In this document: one piece after another, positions 62,701 through 64,000 of the stretch
Layout of the letters: every line of letters starts with the position of its first letter
How positions within the stretch are numbered: the first letter of the stretch is position 1
Assembly: GCA_965247665.1 (NCBI GenBank)
Contig: CBDFHH010000005.1
Location: 248,001 to 312,000, forward strand
Reading direction: 5' to 3'
Length of the DNA stretch: 64,000 bases
Source: CAUZWH01 sp965247665
GTDB taxonomy: Bacteria; Pseudomonadota; Alphaproteobacteria; SHVV01
Translations under genes and position numbers: made by a program
Notes under the pieces: generated by a model
Database searches by the model: none
What the model saw: the letters and a program-made list of their open reading frames with translations, nothing else
What the model was told of the DNA's origin: nothing

Positions 62701-63143
62701 CCGCAACCCAAATCTTCCGATTCGCGGATAATGCTGGAATAGGACATGCGGTAGAGCACCTGCGCCATCTCGCGGGCGATGGTGTTGAAGGCGCCGCCGA
62801 TCACCCGCGCAGTCACCGGATCGATGGTCACACCCTTCAAGGTCTCCGGCGTGTAGGCCGGCGCTCGTGGTTCGGCATCGTAGCTCGCGAGGCAGGCTTC
62901 GAGGCTGCGCGCCGAGGCGCTTTGGACGCGCTCGCCGAAACCAAGCGCGGCCAGCTCGGGATCGTCGGCAACCGAGATGGTATGGCTGATCTTGCGCCCC
63001 CGGGCCTCAAGCTCGCCCTCGACGACCAGGTCGCCGCCGGCCAGGCCGTGCAGGCGCACGTCAAAGCGCCAGTTCTCGCCGAACCGCTCGTCGAGACGTC
63101 CGGCGATGTCGGTTGGGATCGAAGTGCCTGGCGCGGCGCTCAC
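59790..63143 (-). CDS. Hydantoinase B/oxoprolinase-amidase fusion protein
   Basis: An 1117-residue single frame. Residues 1-100 are unassigned. About 103-660 is a HyuB domain (VTARVIGGAFNTIAREMAQV, HNHPYHGASHTPDMG, NFPRACTSRM, AGNAATVMTVSY, IGGGYGDPVERDP). About 698-1117 is an amidase-signature domain with the Ser-Ser-Lys triad: GIKDVIDTADMP, GGSSSGSAAAVADR and QTGGSVIRPSAFCGAIGYKP. The start is GTG at 63143, overlapping the upstream PrpD-like stop (GTGA). No HyuA partner is visible. A protein that both opens a ring imide or lactam and hydrolyses the resulting amide is plausible. Confidence 0.87.
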   Translation of the reverse strand: MSAAPGTSIPTDIAGRLDERFGENWRFDVRLHGLAGGDLVVEGELEARGRKISHTISVADDPELAALGFGERVQSASARSLEACLASYDAEPRAPAYTPETLKGVTIDPVTARVIGGAFNTIAREMAQVLYRMSYSSIIRESEDLGCGLFDAEGREMCESESSPMHIGSLPFYIRGFMERLNGRVYDGDIIIHNHPYHGASHTPDMGVALPIFCRGELLGFAAATAHLIDVGAATPGVNVDLLDVYAEGTLFNSIKLYERGRRNEEVWNLLQDSVRTPEFNAADIEAMIAAVHLGRDRFLALVEKYETETVMGTAYHWMDYSERCLRAEIEKVPDGDYYAESWLDNDGRNWDIPLKVAVTVKVRGSDVVIDLTGSADEVDTAYNVPFEGSLQVGCFYAVRTLMLDEAETEEFIPQNDGMFRPISAVAPKGSIFNPNFPRACTSRMAQIQRVIDCVIRALAPVIPERVSAGNAATVMTVSYSGFSEERQQYWVCVEINEGCYGGRATKDGLDTVDNLLANTRNVPIEEVEMHYPLRVERYQMRDEPPGAGRWRGGIGVTREVRFLVDGFMSANGDRHLEAPVGVFGGHRGMPGKLIKNPGGPDETALPSKATGARMQAGDSIRFFAAIGGGYGDPVERDPEAVLDDWLDDHISRDIAERIYGVIIDADGNLDLAATEQARGKRIGGTKGAIGDPASLSASGAARAIATRRLTSEALVANLLERVDQREAEVGAWAWFEPEALREQARRRDREAPIGPLHGVPIGIKDVIDTADMPTERDSPIYKDHRPRSDAECVARLKAAGALIMGKTVTTEFAFTRPGKTRNPRNPEHTPGGSSSGSAAAVADRMVPAALGTQTGGSVIRPSAFCGAIGYKPAYGRIPTRGLKYLSPGLDTIGFMVRSLDDIGLLMRVLADLDVTGPDHQPPRLALCRTGQWDQAEPAMQKLLGEVGEMAGAAGAELRDMELPPEFAELDAAHRVLLSADMAVSFAREMAESRDLLSDSIRGFIESSHDVSPEQVDEKWKMVRGCRDGLRELFDAGEIVLTLSAPGEAPAGLESTGNAVFNRSWTMLHVPCLHLPVDNGPGSLPLGVQLVSPNGDETALLAAARWLARQLDLMLFG

Positions 63144-64000
63144 AGGGCCAACTGGTCAATCAAGCGCCCGACCTCGTCGAGCCTGTCGATGTGCCACAAC
63201 GCTTCCAGCAGGGCGTCGCGCTTGTTACGGGAGAAGATGGCGGCGTTAAGATCGTGGAACTTGGCTTCGAGTTCGGCGTCGCTCGGCCCACGCCCAATAC
63301 CTTCAGCGGTGAGCTTACCGTGCGCGATGTGGACGGCACCGCCGGCGTCGGTGGCCTCGAGCAGGCAGTTGCGGACTGCCGGGGTCTGGCTCGAGAAGTC
63401 GTCACTGATCTCGACCTCGGTGCGGCCGATCAGCGCCAGCACGTCGTCGTCGAGGAAACGCTTTGAAGTGAAGGTCGCCGGCGTTACCTCGCCGTCGATC
63501 AGCGCCGTCGAGACCGCCACCAGCATCGAATGATCGGCCGTCTCGCGGGTTTTCGGTGCCCACAGCTCGGGGTCGGCGACCGCGCCTTTGTGGGCCGATT
63601 GGTAAGTGCCGATCTTGAGCTTTGCGATATCGCTCGCCGCGATCTTGGCGCGCAGCTCAAGCGCGGTGTCGACCGGCAATTGGCAGGAATCGCGCACCGG
63701 GTATTTCTTGATGCTGGTCTGGGTTACGGCAAAGGTCTCGCCGGCGCGGGCGAACGGCTTGACGTCGTAGGGGTTGCCGAGGGTCTGGTTCCACAGGCCG
63801 AAGATGCCGTCGAACGCGTCGTAGGGGCCGCTCATCCCCGCCGATGCGAGATAGGCGGCGAACACCCCCTGGCGGGCGCCGTTGGCCGCGGCGCAACCCT
63901 TCCACATCGAGAGCTCGCCGGCGCGGGTCTGGTAGGTACAGAGGTTGGGCACCACCGCCAATGCTAGCGTATGGCGCAACGCCTCGCGGTCGAGGCCGAG
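63140..64000 (-). CDS. MmgE/PrpD family protein, second copy (5' end outside window)
   Basis: C-terminal 286 residues of a paralogue of the gene at 58416. Shared stretches include NLCTYQTRAGELSMWKGCA, ELWAPKTRETADHSM and ISDDFSSQTPAVRNC. The frame is open to the window end, so the N-terminal domain is not seen. It overlaps the fusion gene by four bases, so all three genes form one coupled operon. Confidence 0.88.
   Translation of the reverse strand, partial: LGLDREALRHTLALAVVPNLCTYQTRAGELSMWKGCAAANGARQGVFAAYLASAGMSGPYDAFDGIFGLWNQTLGNPYDVKPFARAGETFAVTQTSIKKYPVRDSCQLPVDTALELRAKIAASDIAKLKIGTYQSAHKGAVADPELWAPKTRETADHSMLVAVSTALIDGEVTPATFTSKRFLDDDVLALIGRTEVEISDDFSSQTPAVRNCLLEATDAGGAVHIAHGKLTAEGIGRGPSDAELEAKFHDLNAAIFSRNKRDALLEALWHIDRLDEVGRLIDQLAL

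Noticed and set aside
1..64000. CRISPR array
   Set aside because: No regularly spaced repeats of 23-40 bases were seen and no cas genes are present.

Overview
The window is high-GC chromosomal DNA from an alphaproteobacterium; a Rhodospirillales-like lineage is my inference from gene order and protein character, with no marker comparison run. Supporting blocks are lptC-lptA-lptB next to kdsD, rnd beside a tRNA-Leu, a GST-queG pair, and thrS-infC followed by rpmI-rplT-pheS-pheT and lepA.

Region 1 (1-21380) is core genome: LPS export and Kdo synthesis (lptB partial, lptA, lptC, kdsD), RNase D, tRNA-Leu(CAG), an NDUFA9-like reductase, uppP, a GST, queG, an SDR, an alpha/beta hydrolase, a GT4 glycosyltransferase, thrS, infC (apparently starting at a rare ATC codon), an ArsR/cation-transporter pair, rpmI-rplT, pheST behind an attenuator-like terminator, and lepA.

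Region 2 (21381-30097) starts at tRNA-Ser(GGA) and is a decayed island. It holds remnants of IS3, IS6, IS1182 and IS256 transposases, an hsdR fragment, a helicase IV-like pseudogene and two AT-rich lipoprotein genes. Two intact genes (a quinone oxidoreductase and recQ) sit among them.

Region 3 (30098-34254) is an intact, tightly coupled four-gene minus-strand operon: a small membrane protein, a fatty-acid hydroxylase/sterol desaturase family protein, a GH3-family acyl-adenylating enzyme and an enolase-superfamily protein resembling dipeptide epimerases/N-acylamino acid racemases. I consider it the best candidate for an undescribed biosynthetic system, possibly for a hydroxylated acyl-amino acid or aminolipid.

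Region 4 (34255-39950) is a second scrap region: two copies of one HTH-like fragment flank an orphan glycine-betaine-type binding protein and an autotransporter tail, followed by a truncated asparagine synthetase, a truncated GT2 and a truncated ankyrin protein.

Region 5 (39951-50254) is a catabolic cluster. It encodes 4-oxalomesaconate hydratase (GalB-like), CHA aldolase (LigK-like) and 4-oxalomesaconate tautomerase (GalD-like), that is, the lower gallate/protocatechuate 4,5-cleavage route, with a six-Asp-box protein, a cysteine hydrolase, a GST, a dehydrogenase, a divergent LysR regulator and a TRAP importer. No ring-cleavage dioxygenase is visible.

Region 6 (50264-64000) continues the catabolic theme: DUF2848 protein, MetE-like methyltransferase, RidA-like protein, aromatic hydroxylase, two luciferase-like oxidoreductases, an amidohydrolase broken by one apparent frameshift, and a hydantoinase B-amidase fusion flanked by two MmgE/PrpD paralogues. 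Together regions 5 and 6 suggest uptake and stepwise breakdown of an aromatic or N-containing ring compound; the substrate cannot be fixed from sequence alone.
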